NCBI GenBank assembly: GCA_947034895.1
Contig: OX344762.1
Location: 80,656,981 to 80,720,980 of the forward strand
DNA length: 64,000 nucleotides
Origin: Rhytidiadelphus loreus
Lineage: Eukaryota; Streptophyta; Bryopsida; Hypnales; Hylocomiaceae
Reading direction: 5' to 3'
Shown here: positions 50,194 through 60,895 of the stretch, piece by piece
Layout: every line of letters starts with the position of its first letter
Position numbering within the stretch: the stretch's first letter is position 1
Notes under the pieces: generated by a model
What the model was told of the DNA's origin: nothing
The model's input: the letters and a program-made list of their open reading frames with translations, nothing else
Database searches by the model: none
Program-made: the position numbers and the translations under genes

Positions 50194-50721
50194 TTAACCC
50201 CTAAAGGACCAAGGCCTTTTTCTTGCCAAAAAACATTCAAAATTGCCATTTCTATTGCAAAGAGTAAAAAATTTGGAAATTGTTTCTTTTGCACATCTAA
50301 TTGTCTATAGGATCTTATACATAACTAGTATAAAAGTGTGTGGAATAAATTTCAGAAATAAATCTTGCAAGTTATTTTTTGAAGAAGATTCTTAGATTGC
50401 TAGAAAAACAACATTGTCTATAACTTTCACACCACGTATCCAAATGAAATGAATCAAAGCTTCCCGTTGAGAAAAAGAATATAATATATGAGGAAAAAAA
50501 ATTAAAATTTTTGAATTTTTTTTGTTGCCTTTGTTTTGAACTTATTTGGGCATAACTTTTGTTCCTAGTCACCCCTTGAGAAAACATTATATTTCCACAA
50601 AGATAATTAGTTTTTCTATCTTTAAAAAAGTTTCAAAAAATTATGACAAAAATTGAGACCGTAGGTACATGCCCAAAATCCAATTTGTCAACCAAAGGAA
50701 CAATGGTCCTTTAGGGGTTAA
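50194..50721. mobile_element. TTAA-bounded element, copy 3, perfect 18-bp ends
   Basis: TTAACCCCTAAAGGACCA (50194-50211) and TGGTCCTTTAGGGGTTAA (50704-50721) are perfect inverted repeats including the TTAA. Only 528 bp long, with interior diverged from copy 1. Just to the right (about 50930-51045) lies a piece resembling the right inner part of copy 1 (AAATTTTTACCAC, AAGTACAAGATCTTACAGTTAGA, AAGGCAGTTTTG). That piece may be an adjacent older fragment. Confidence 0.78.
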
Positions 50722-51056
50722 AGAATGCAAATCAAGTGCTTTTATTAGTGAATATTTTTCCCTAGACTTTCAACTTGATTATTCAACATATATGTCTTTT
50801 AATTCAAAGTATGTAGTGCAAAAAATTTCCACAAATGACAGTCAAAGTCAACTGAAATTGCAGGTCACAGTTCAGAATTTTTTTTTCCAACTTTGATTGT
50901 TAATATCTTCCAATCTATATGGTCAAACTTCATGAAATTTTTACCACGTGATCTTAGACAAGTGAAGTACAAGATCTTACAGTTAGATTCTAAAAAAAAT
51001 TCTATTTTTTTGGATGAATGCAGCAAAAAAGGCAGTTTTGAATTGTAGTTTAGAAT

Positions 51057-51160
51057 TTGCCCCTACCCGCACTTACCCCTACCCGAAGTCGCCCCTACCC
51101 ACGGTCTCCTCTACCCACAATCTCCCCTACCCGCGGTCGCCCTCACCTGAAGTCGCCCTA
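51057..51160. repeat. 16-bp minisatellite, about 6.5 copies
   Basis: Consecutive 16-mers of type TCGCCCCTACCCGCGG / TCTCCCCTACCCACAA, each varying at two to four positions. Strong strand asymmetry (C-rich on plus), strikingly GC-rich against the AT-rich surroundings. Confidence 0.85.
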
Positions 51161-51683
51161 AATTTGTGACGTGGTTGCCACATGGTAGCCAAGTAAGCTT
51201 AGGTAAATGGGGGGTAAATTCCAAAAAAGTCAAAGGATAAAGTTGACTCTATTAGACGGACGGGACCCTCTACTAGACGTCTTCGACGTTGAGTTGGTCG
51301 AGTTGTCGAGTTGTCCGAGTAGACAACCCTAATTATTACTCTTGAACTAATGAATTGAAGAAGACATAGATCACAAAACGAATTTTTTGCGGAAATTTTG
51401 TAAACAAAGTCCAAATAAAGCGAGTTCTCAGTCCAAGTTGGGATCAATGTAGGTCCCTCATAGTTATATAGAAATCCACAAGAACCAGTATTCATGGAGA
51501 GAATGGAGAAATGACATGTTCATAGGTATAGAATCATATGACACTACCAACGGAATGATTAGAATGTCAACAATTCAAAGACAGTGACACAATCAAAAAG
51601 TATATATAGACACAGAAAATTTGGGATAATAAGGCCCTGGAAATATAACATACTATAAAGCCGATACATGAGGGAGATAGAGC
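51161..51683. other. spacer downstream of the methyltransferase-like gene
   Basis: Would hold its 3' UTR. The 98-codon minus frame at 51199-51495 is unrecognised. Confidence 0.35.
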
Positions 51684-52809
51684 TCAAGTCATGCTCCCCT
51701 CACTATTTAAATACTCTGAATCTGAATCAAGTGCACAATCATCAAGAAAGTGTAGAACACGTGGATCTATCAACCTAGCCCAATTACTTGGTTGTAGATC
51801 TAATGCAACATACTCTTGAGCTCGGACCTCAGCATAAATGGGTAGATGGAATGATTTGGGTGGGCTTGGAAAATACCCTGCCCTTGTAAAGAAGGGATCA
51901 TTCCTTGACTCCTTCACTTTCTCGAGCGGCCTGCAAACATCATTCACAACACAGTTAGATAAGTAATTCATGCCCTTTGGTCTAAGTCCAATTTCAGAAG
52001 CTCAATGTCAAACTTACTTATTGAATCGATTTGTCATGATGACACGCTCCGGCTCTACATCCTCTTCCTCCATTTCTAAGGACTTAGGATCAGTTGTAGG
52101 TGGTTCGGCGCAAATAACTACAGACTTCTGCATCTGCGAAGCAATTATTGCATTGAAGATATCTTTGGCTTCCTCAAATGCCAAGATACGACGTCGTGTT
52201 GCATGGCAAGCCTGAATGCTGGAACCTTAAAACATGCATACTATTCACATAGTACATACGTTAAAAATCTGTTACATGAAAACCATACTATGTACAAGAA
52301 TTTAATTAAGAAACAAGAATTATCTACAACCGCCGTGCAGTCCACGACCACATCTCCTTGTTTAGTTAGCGCCTCTACTACCATCTGCATAAATTCCCTT
52401 AAGCGCTCACGGGGCCCTCTCCAAGGGATGTCTCCATTCATTGTCACGGCCAAAGTTGGGAGGAAATTTTGAAGAATGTCATCACGATCCACATTCACAC
52501 CCAACTCCTTGTGAATTGAAACTTCGTAGAACAGAAATTCTTTGACGGTCTTCGAGCCGCTTAGCTTAACCACAAGTGAAATTGAGAACTTCATAGTCTG
52601 TAAGGACAAGGAAGTTAGCATCTCATGGACCTAGAATGTAATCATTTGTAAGGAGTAATGGTAGTAGAGATTTCAGTACCGTGGTTGTTGGGTTGGCCGC
52701 TGACGTGACATGCAAATGGTTCATCCCTAACCAAGTAACCTGAACTCTGAAGCCGTATGTGCGGCAACATCCAAGGAGGTGGCTAAGCAATATAAAGACG
52801 CCGCTTCCT
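51684..52809 (-). pseudogene. N4/N6 amino DNA-methyltransferase-like gene, C-terminal exons only
   Basis: Four minus-strand exons keep phase: about 52680-52809, 52331-52597, 52018-52211, 51684-51930 (TGA at 51684). They read, in order: GSGVFILLSHLLGCCRTYGF, a likely post-catalytic strand-helix; MNGDIPWRGPRERLREFMQM; KQGDVVVDCTA joined to ACHATRRRILAFEEAKDIFN; an acidic linker; and a C-terminal DUF-like tail ending SEYLNSEGSMT. The GD-V-D-x-A ... R-R-IL-A-E series, coming after the catalytic half, is how motif I lies in beta-class amino methyltransferases (N6_N4_Mtase family). I cannot find the upstream DPPY/NPPW catalytic exon, and the F-x-G-x-G loop is missing from my splice model. So this is a truncated or unfinished gene, perhaps a relic. 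Frame integrity argues for recent coding use. Related putative N4-cytosine enzymes are known in bryophytes. Confidence 0.5.
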
Positions 52810-53089
52810 CTAGCGATTCAGAGATTTGCTACCATGCAATTTGTGCTTAGTGGCACTCTTCTAGTCCAACAACGTTTGAAGGGGTTCAACGACTGGATTT
52901 GTGGTTATCGTTCTAGCACTTTTGTTATAGACAATGGGGTGGTTTCATGCACCTAGTGAGTTCTTCTTACTTTTTGAACAAGATTGTCTGTTACAAATAG
53001 GTAAATTACTTTGTGACAATATTCAATTCAAATGTTTGATAGGATGTTCTTTGTATATTCTACATATTCATGTGCAAAATGTTCTTGCA

Positions 53090-53260
53090 TTCAAAGTTCT
53101 TCTCGAGCCAATGACAATCCTGGAAAGAGCACCACCCCTGTGCCAACGGCTATTCAACAGTGGAAATCAAGGATTTCTTTTGATAATTGATGTGCACGAT
53201 GTCGTTGCGTCGTAGACTCCTCTCGGAGCCGAGACAACCTGGATAGCGCACCACCCCTAT
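53090..53260. repeat. diverged tandem duplication between the two divergent frames
   Basis: TTCTCGAGCCAATGACAATC plus CTGGAAAGAGCACCACCCCT (near 53100) recurs as CTCTCGGAGCCGAGACAACC plus TGGATAGCGCACCACCCCT near 53218. Offset is about 118 bp. It sits in the intergenic space shared by the methyltransferase-like and SWIM genes. Confidence 0.6.
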
Positions 53261-53554
53261 AACAGGAAAATTCCAATAGTAGATCTTTAGGATTTCTTCA
53301 CTTTCATAATGACTTCATTAGATTTCCTCATTTGTATCATTTTGAAGGGTAACGAAGACTCTACATATGATTAGCTCGACTGCTTCTAACTATACTTTGG
53401 CAATCAACAACGTAATGTTAATTCCTTGTGGTCTTATTTTGTTGTTGTATTGTTGGTCTTCTAGTTGTTGTACTGATTTTCTGTAGTAATGTACACATCT
53501 TTCTCTAGGAGTGTGTTATTTAACAATTATATTTATAAATTTGATATGCTACAG

Positions 53555-55020
53555 GATCTCTCTCTTGAAGAATTGGCGGAGATGCCATCTTGCAACCTGG
53601 CCGAGACAGTTCACAACAAATGGCTACAACAGTCCGAAAATCGCGGGAATGACCTGTATGTGGCGACTGTGGATGACTATGTGCGTGCATTCATGCAGAT
53701 GGTTCGATACTATCAATTTCTGAAGGGAGAGAACCCAAGAACAAGTCTCGGAAAAGAAGAGCTGCTCCTCCGTATTGCTCAATGATATACTGAATGCATT
53801 GGAAATCCAAAAGGATTAAACGATGCCATGGCAATGGTACCGGGTGTTGGTGTATATTGCACACGGGATCCCCATCTTGAAGGAAAAGAAGTGTTTGGAT
53901 CTGAAGGTTGCATGCCTAATTTACCACCAGTATCACAACACGATTCGCATTGTCCTAACAAAGTCAACTTCTCGAGGCCACGCAAGAATGTGAGGACCAC
54001 TCGAGCTACTGCAACGGTGATTCACTTGGATTCTGTTTCTGAGGACGTCCCACTTCCAAGCAATGAACAAGTAGAGGTGGAGTACTCTATAGGACATAGA
54101 ACTGCATCTAGTACTTCGGAGGCCTTTCGAGTGATTCATGTTGAAGAAACAATATGTGATGAGGCTGAGTGGTACATTGCTTGCTTGTGTAAGAATTCGG
54201 CAAAGGCGTGCTTCGCATTGCAGGCCGTCACAAGAAAGAAATGTGTTGCAAAGATTGTGCAATGCAATAAGGGGACAGCTGCACCCACTTATACCAACAA
54301 CATGGACAATTACAAGAAAAATAAAATTAAGAGGCATCAGTTCTTTTTCTACAACAATGACATCGAGCGATGCGTCAAGGGTTCAAGGAGGAAGTGGATT
54401 CTTTCGAGACCTGAAGTGCCTACCACTTGGCTAGTGAAGTCTGGGACAAACTTAACACCTGCAGAGATACTGCAACTTCAAAATGTTGGCTTCCGTCTCC
54501 CTCAATGTCCTAAAATCTCACCCCGGCGGCTTTTTGGAATCAATGATGGACAATCATATGTATTGAACTGCCAAGTTCCACCATTTTCCGTAGAGCATCC
54601 GAACACAAGGTCAAGTAAAAAAATTCGAAGAAACCCTAGCGCACCTACAATAAAACAATCAAACAACTATGCTTCGGCGCTCACTTTGAAGGCCTCTATC
54701 TGTCAGCTGACAGTGATTCCACATCCTTGCTTTGGCTGCATTGTGAAGCTAAACTCTGGTGGGAACCACATTCATGTCAATACATCTTGACTGTAGGTTC
54801 ATTTCCAGAATGCTCGTGCCCTTATTTCAAAGAAATGGCAACCAAGGCTTTAGGAAAAAGAAGGCAGTGGGCAAACTGCAAGCATCTTTATTATTTATTT
54901 GTAGTCATTTTCCACTTAGACTCAATTGCAGATGTCTTTATTCATCCTCCAAGCTTCAACTTCAATGAAGTCCATAGATTGCTCGATTGCGGAATCCTAG
55001 ATTCTAGTACAACTGTATAG
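53555..55020 (+). pseudogene. SWIM zinc-finger protein, MULE-transposase-like C-terminal part, with one stop and one frameshift
   Basis: A plus-strand reading begins at a TACAG|GATCTCTC acceptor and runs through EMPSCNLAETVHNKWLQQS, a helix-rich region. It meets a single in-frame TGA at 53783-53785 and continues in the same frame (YTECIGNPKGLNDAMAMVPG) to 54790. After a shift near 54780 it continues in the next frame with GSFPECSCPYF ... WANCKHLYYLF, a SWIM C-x-C ... C-x-H zinc-binding motif, to the stop at 55018-55020. SWIM domains bind DNA or protein and commonly follow the catalytic core of Mutator-like transposases; no DDE core is visible here. Only two lesions in about 480 codons imply recent loss, or sequence error. 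Upstream exons were not found. Confidence 0.6.
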
Positions 55021-55479
55021 TAAATTGTAAAATCGTGACACGGGTGTTTTTGGTACTTTCCACCGTGTCAGCCATAACATTTATATATGTAGATGTTATT
55101 ATATATTGTAGTGAGACAACTAGGGGCACTACCTCATTTCTAATTTGCTGAATAACATGCATGGTTTAAGTCTTCATGTAATTGCAGAGTTAGTTTCATT
55201 ACTGTACGTTGATTTCCTAATCTAAGGGCAATATTCTAAATCCATCATTTACTTAGCAATTTTTGAATGTAAGTCGTAAACGGATGAAAGTATTAGATGG
55301 GAAATTGCAATGTCTTCCTAAACCGCTACTTTTATATACCTCCCTTGCCTAGTACCCCCCTTCTACCTTATTTTTTCAAGTCACTAGCAATTGATTTCAA
55401 CCCACCAAAAAATATGTCTAAATCACTTTCATTCACATTTCCACCTAGTTTCACCTACTTCTTCAATTCATGTGCATCT
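55021..55479. other. spacer after the SWIM gene
   Basis: AT-rich, probably 3' UTR followed by intergenic DNA. No further coding signal. Confidence 0.35.
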
Positions 55480-56045
55480 CCATTTTCCATCCATCATCAT
55501 CCATTTTGTAATCTTCTTTCATCCATTCTCACATCTATTTCCATCCATTTATGTCATATACTTTCATCCATTGTGCTCATCTATTTTCATCCATTTCTGG
55601 GATATACTTTCATCCACTATTTTCATCTACTTTTTTCATCTATTTTCATCCACTACTTTCATCTACTTTTTCCATCTACTTTCATTCCTTTTTCCAATGA
55701 CATTCATTCATATTAACATACAATTTCATCCACTTCTTGAGATCAAATTGAATGCCACAAAATTTATATACTTCCATCCTTTCCCTAAAATCTACTCTTC
55801 ACAACACTTGCATTGACCTTCATCTACTTTCTAAAATTTCCTTCACCTTGGACCATTTGCAATTCTGCCAAGAATTCTCCTCTCTTTCCCTAAAAAAATG
55901 TCATCAAATGTTTTCATCCACCTCCATCCATTTTTTGAATTATTTTTTTCATCTTTTTCCTATAATATATCAAATCAAATTTTATCATCCACCTTCATCC
56001 AATTTCTAAATTAATTTTTTCAATCCTACAACCCATTTCATCAAT
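55480..56045. repeat. degenerate TTTCATCCA/TTTCATCTAC simple repeat tract
   Basis: The plus strand is a pyrimidine-rich run of variants of TTTTCATCCA and CTTTCATCTACTT over about 560 bp. Overlapping open frames up to 141 codons at 55297-56009 are translations of this tract, hence their Phe/His/Ser/Ile bias. They are not genes. Confidence 0.8.
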
Positions 56046-56493
56046 TTTTTCCCTCCTTTTTGTTTAATATAGAAGCTCCACACTCCGAATTCTACGCTCT
56101 ACGCTCCATGCTCATGCTCGACGCTCGTATACTAGCTTCGTTGGTTGACTTGGTCGTGTTGGGCATGTATGGCATTGGCATGGTCATGAGCAATTGGATT
56201 GGACTGCCAAAAGCATTGGCTTAGAAGCAATTGTTTGTGAGAGTCTCAAGGCGCCATTGCCTAGCATATGTACCGCACTTGAAAATTTAGTTGTGTAGTA
56301 TGGGTGGATAGGAAGATAATGCTTCTCACCTTTGCCTCGTGTGGGAGAGGACAACATGAATTGGAAACATGACAATATTGTGTATCTTTGCTTTGTCTAT
56401 AGATCGGTGTCGAAGTTACTCTAGATGACAACAATGTGTCGCTCAGTAAGGCTCAATAACATGTAGTGATATTTGGTAGATGTAAAGCTATGA
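56046..56493. other. intergenic, no gene seen
   Basis: Includes a small local CTCTACGCTC/CATGCTC run near 56085-56120. Nothing else supported. Confidence 0.4.
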
Positions 56494-58115
56494 CATTACA
56501 TGTGTTTTGGCTCTCGGGGAGGGCTGCGAGTTCCCAACCCGAACCCCCTCTGAGAACCGCCGAAACCCACTGTTCCCCGCATGTGCTGACCTGGCCGAGA
56601 GACTGCTAGGTCAGTTTTAAAAATTAAAAAAATTAATTAATTAATTAAAAATAAATAAAAATAAAACTTTGTTTCTCATTTTAAGGACTTAAAAAAGGAG
56701 ATTTATTTTGGAACATCCTTTTTTCAAGGATAGTATTCTATCTATTGCCAATCATATTGTTTCCTATATGGGAGGAGTTGCTTGTCTCATTGAGATCAAT
56801 TATGCATAAGATCATATACACCACATATTTTTCAGAAAACGAGCTCTGTTTTTATGAGATTTCTAAGCTGTAAGGTTATAACAAGGTCTGCTCATAAGAA
56901 AGTCTCCAACCTTCATTTCTCAGAAAGCTCACAAAATTTTTGGAAAAGTATTTGCATATCTATGTTTAGACTAAAAACATCCATACTCATAACAATTCTC
57001 AGCATATTGTACCAAAGTATTCTACATGCAGAGAGAGTATATGGTTTTCCACATGAGTACAAAAGATGCTCCAAGAGGTTGTTGCCTTCACCTGTGCCCA
57101 TCCCAAGACCACAACAAGCCAATGTTATATTAGAGGGGTACATCATGTGTTTTAAGGCAACAACGCGTGTTATAGCTGTCACTTAGTGCAATCTGAAATA
57201 ATCAAAGCAAAAAACCACAGTAAGTAAACTCAAGTCATGTAATCAAATATGTTTCTCTTTTGAACCTGTGAACAATTGGTTCGTTGCGATGCTACCATGC
57301 CTCTATCTTACTTGCCAACAGCTCTTACTGTCTAAGTTGAGTGCTTCAAAGAATAGCTTGTGTGCAAAATGTTCATACCACCGTTTCTGTTCACTTGGCT
57401 AAAAAAGCATGGTGATTGTCTTTTTTCAAAAGAACAGCCTGCCCTGAAGCTAAAGCGACTCGCTGCCCTGATTGAGTGAGAATATGAAACTGACTAGCTA
57501 GTATCCCCAAGCCTCCAGATAACTGAGGTTCTGTGGAAGTTTGATCGATCTTTATGCTATGGTGATCTGGTACAGTAGCTAACCCCTCCACGGTTTGCCA
57601 CCTCCAAGTTTTGAAAATGCAGTAATGACATCAAGAGCCGAGATCTGCACAGAAAGGATCCATCGTTCTATCTTAGTTTTAAATATTTGGTATTTTGGAG
57701 CTCTATAATAAGTATACCTCATTAACAATTTAATAACTGTTAGTTGTATCTGTGGGTTATAATTGCTGACTAGGTAGCAATTTCCCTGACTGCAACTGGT
57801 ATGCCCAGTATGGTTAAGATTTCTCTAGATTGGGAGAGATTGTGTATAAATGGCAATATATCACATATTTACTATTCTTTTTATTGACAGTGAATCATCA
57901 AGGCAAATATGTCCTTAAGTTTATATTAGAGTATTTGGCATTTTACGCAAGAAATCACTAATTCAAACCATCGTCAGAATTCTGACACTAGGTTATGAAA
58001 TCTGGAAAAAAAAAAAAAAAAAAAAAATCTAACAACGGCATTCTTTCACTGTTGGGGGAATAGCGCCAAGAACGGCCCTGAAACGGCCCTCTGGACCCCA
58101 AAATCTCTTCTAATG
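56494..58115. mobile_element. CATTA-ended element, split by about 1.3 kb of unrelated sequence
   Basis: The head from CATTACATGTGTTTTGGCT (56494) through CGCATGTGCTGACCTGGCC and TTTGTTTCTCATTTTAAGGA matches the head of the 63661-63960 copy almost base for base. The tail GCCCTGAAACGGCCCTCTGG ... CTTCTAATG (ending 58115) matches that copy's tail. In the 300-bp copy head and tail are adjacent. Here about 1.3 kb lies between, with a poly(A) tract at 58003-58027. Tips are imperfect inverted repeats (CATTA ... TAATG). Confidence 0.65.
56913..57650 (-). other. unassigned coding-like fragments inside the split CATTA element
   Basis: Two minus-strand stretches look more protein-like than neighbours. 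One, near 57391-57650, follows a TGTGCAG acceptor and reads ISALDVITAFSKLGGG, then, after a frame change, DHHSIKIDQTS and QSGQRVALASGQAVLLKK. The other, 56913-57182, contains NITLACCGLGMGTGEGNN. Stops and frame changes separate them. I cannot name the source gene. Captured host exons carried by a transposon are one explanation. Confidence 0.3.
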
Positions 58116-59237
58116 ATAATACTACTCGAAAGTTCAAGTCTCAAAGTTGGTAGAAGGAATACATGAAGGTAGGAATTGGTTGTATATGAGTTTTGCAAGC
58201 CAACGACGTGTAAATTTCTATGTGCAAATTCAAGTTCTAATTTCTCTTCAAGTTAGTATTTGTCTTTATGCATTTGGAAGTGTTGTAGCTTTTCTAGTCA
58301 CTTCTGACGTCTTCTACTCATGTCAATGCATGCAACGATGTTGTAATTTTGTGCTTCATAGGAATCAGGAGATAGAAATGTGTGCCATGTGTTTCTGTCA
58401 TGAATATTGATGGTGTATGTAGGTTCAAGCTAATTTGCCATCATGACATTGTCTTTAATGCAATTTTGTGCTTTGTGAAGGAAGATGGAAGTCATTAGCA
58501 TTACAGAGAATTTGAGCCTGAACAAGGTTGCGAGCCAATAAGCAACAGGTGTAGTTACACTTATAAAATTGTAATTTTTTTCCCAAGAATTGACATGGAA
58601 CTACTAGTTAGTGTGGTGATTTCAAAAAAAAAATTATTTTATTTGGAAAAAAAATTATTAAAATTTTTTTATTTTTTTATTTTCCCTGTACTTGCACCAA
58701 GGGCTGAAAATTAAACTGCTTTGTTTTGACCTCAAATTTTTTGTAATGTAGTGTGGAGGCAAATGCCATATCCTTGAAAAGTATGATGTTTGCGGTCCAA
58801 TGAGGAAAGTGAGGACGGGTATTAGTGGAGAAGAAAGCAACCCACTAGAAAAGTGACATCCACAATAGACTTTGATATTTTCGTTGTCAACATTGCTCAT
58901 GTGAATAGATTCAACTATAGGCGTCACCAAGACTACGCCTTTTTTTAAAAGTTCAAATTTTTATAATAAACCACTTGCAAACATAGCTATATAGAAGTTC
59001 ATGAGGTGATGAATATAATTTGGTAGTTATTGAATTCTACATAAGTGGTTTTCACTTGTCTGGGTCATGTATGGCAATTGGAGTTAGTTGCTTGTGTTGT
59101 TATGCTAATGGGAGAGGCATGTCATGCATGATGGACACTAACATCACACAATGTATTTGATACACATATTCTACTAATGTGGATCCAACCATGACTAGCT
59201 ACATGTCACAATGCACGTGCATGTGAAATTCTATTAA
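58116..59237. other. AT-rich intergenic sequence, no gene seen
   Basis: Frames of 87 and 90 codons (58147-58410 plus, 58658-58930 minus) show no domain. No structured repeat found. Confidence 0.4.
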
Positions 59238-60220
59238 CACTATAAGAAAACAAAGTTTTTTTTGATGTTGCAGAAAACATGGGATGGCGTCTTCTTTGAC
59301 GCGGAAGTAATCAACATAGATGTCTCCTAAAATCCGTTATAACTGACTTGCAAAAAACGTGTAACAAACATATTAAAACGTGTCCGATTTTGGCATATTT
59401 TTTGTTGACGTTAAGAAGAATGTGTGTTTTTTAGCTTCAAAAAACAAGCCACGTGGAGAACATGTCAGCGACACATCACCTATTTTTGGCGGGCAATGCC
59501 ACGTGTGAAATTTGAAAATCAGATCATTTTTTGTATCATTTGAAAATTTTATTGGTGTTTTTTGAGACGTCAAATTAGACTTTTTTTGAAACATCAATTG
59601 GTACATATAACATATCCTATCTATAAGGCAAGATAAATTAAAAAATTAAAAAAAATTGTCAAATTCAACGAAAATTAAAAAAAACTTACCATTTACCTTC
59701 AAGTAAATTTTTGATGGTAAAATGAAAGAATTTCTTCATTAAAATTTAGTGAAAATGAAGGATTTCAAGATTTTACTTATATTCTTTCTCTGCCCATAGA
59801 GAGACAAACGATATGGGATAAGTAAAAAAGGGGATGTACAATGAATTGCGTTTTTTGGGACGTTCTTACAAATGTCTTCAAAGACGTAAGCGTCTCACTT
59901 GACATCTTTGCCTTCTGCCCGAATTGCATTTTTTACCAACAGTGAGTATTCTATTGCTGACTGCACTAACTTTTGCAAGTGCAAAATGTAATTAATGCTG
60001 ACGTGGACAAACTTGTTGTAAGTGATGTTTTGGGGGACATCTTCAAAGACATACACGTCTCATTTGACATCTAGCATTCTGATGTTTACAACGCCATGTC
60101 TATATAGACATCAAAAAAGATTTGCACGACTACGTACATTAACTTAAAAACACAAGATGTCTCAAAAAACATGTACCATTCTGTGGCTAACGTAACCAAA
60201 AACGCAGTTTTCTTATAGTG
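59238..60220. mobile_element. CACTA-ended non-autonomous transposon, 983 bp
   Basis: Ends CACTATAAGAAAAC and GTTTTCTTATAGTG are a perfect 14-bp inverted repeat, flanked by the 3-bp duplication TAA (59235-59237, 60221-60223). Several subterminal words such as AAGACGT, ACGTCTC and GACATC recur in both orientations, as expected for subterminal transposase-binding repeats in CACTA elements. No transposase remains. The longest member of this end-family in the window. Confidence 0.88.
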
Positions 60221-60344
60221 TAAATTAGGCATCAGACATGCCTCCAGTTTGATTTGTTCTCTACAAAATTAATTACCATTTTTGTCTTGGAGGAGTCTTT
60301 GGCATTGCAAGGTCGTATAAATTGCATATGTGTGACTACTTGCA

Positions 60345-60895
60345 CTCAAATATACAGAATTCTAATCATGATTTGATACTCTATATGAAGCTTTTTTCCA
60401 CTTTCCAAAAGTAACCACTTGCCTATGGAAGTCAACTGCCTTGTTCTTGTACATGAAGCTTTTTTCCACTCATTTTTCCATGCATTTTTGTAGTTGTAAC
60501 AATGTAGTTCCTCTTCAAGTAACCACTTGCCCATGGAGGTCAACTCCCTTGTTCTTCTACATGAAGCTTTTTTCTACTCATTTTTCGATGCATTTTTGCA
60601 ATTGTAACAATGTAGTTCCTCTTCAAGTAACCACTTGCCCATGGAGGTCAACTCCCTTGTTCTTCCAATCAAAGTGCATGATCTCTACATCCACAACCAT
60701 TTTCTTGAATTCATTTCCACTTTCCAAAAGTATGTAAGATAATCCTCTAGATCCTATGGCTCCTATTGGCATTGTGACAACCAGTTTCAAATCATTCCTC
60801 TCCAAAAATTTTGCACTTCTCAATCCTTCTACTACTTCAATGAGTCCCAATGCTCTAGGTTTAAGAAGAATCTCATTTTTCATAATAACTATCAA
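60345..60895 (-). pseudogene. protein-coding relic with 108-bp (36-codon) tandem repeats
   Basis: A 108-bp unit recurs (TTGTTCTT anchors at 60441, 60549 and 60657, plus strand). On the minus strand it is in frame and translates as a repeated GKWLLEEELHCYNYKN / NEWKKASC / ELTSMGK module. One copy has the Trp codon TGG changed to TAG. Upstream on the same strand, a 90-codon frame (60623-60895) reads LVVTMPIGAIGSRGLSYI then FKKMVVDVEIMHFD, fairly balanced in composition. I do not recognise the family. The unit length being a multiple of three and codon-like substitutions suggest past coding selection. Confidence 0.4.

Noticed and set aside
55297..56009. Three overlapping plus-strand frames up to 141 codons
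   Set aside because: They translate a TTTCATCCA simple-repeat tract in several frames; composition is purely repeat-driven.
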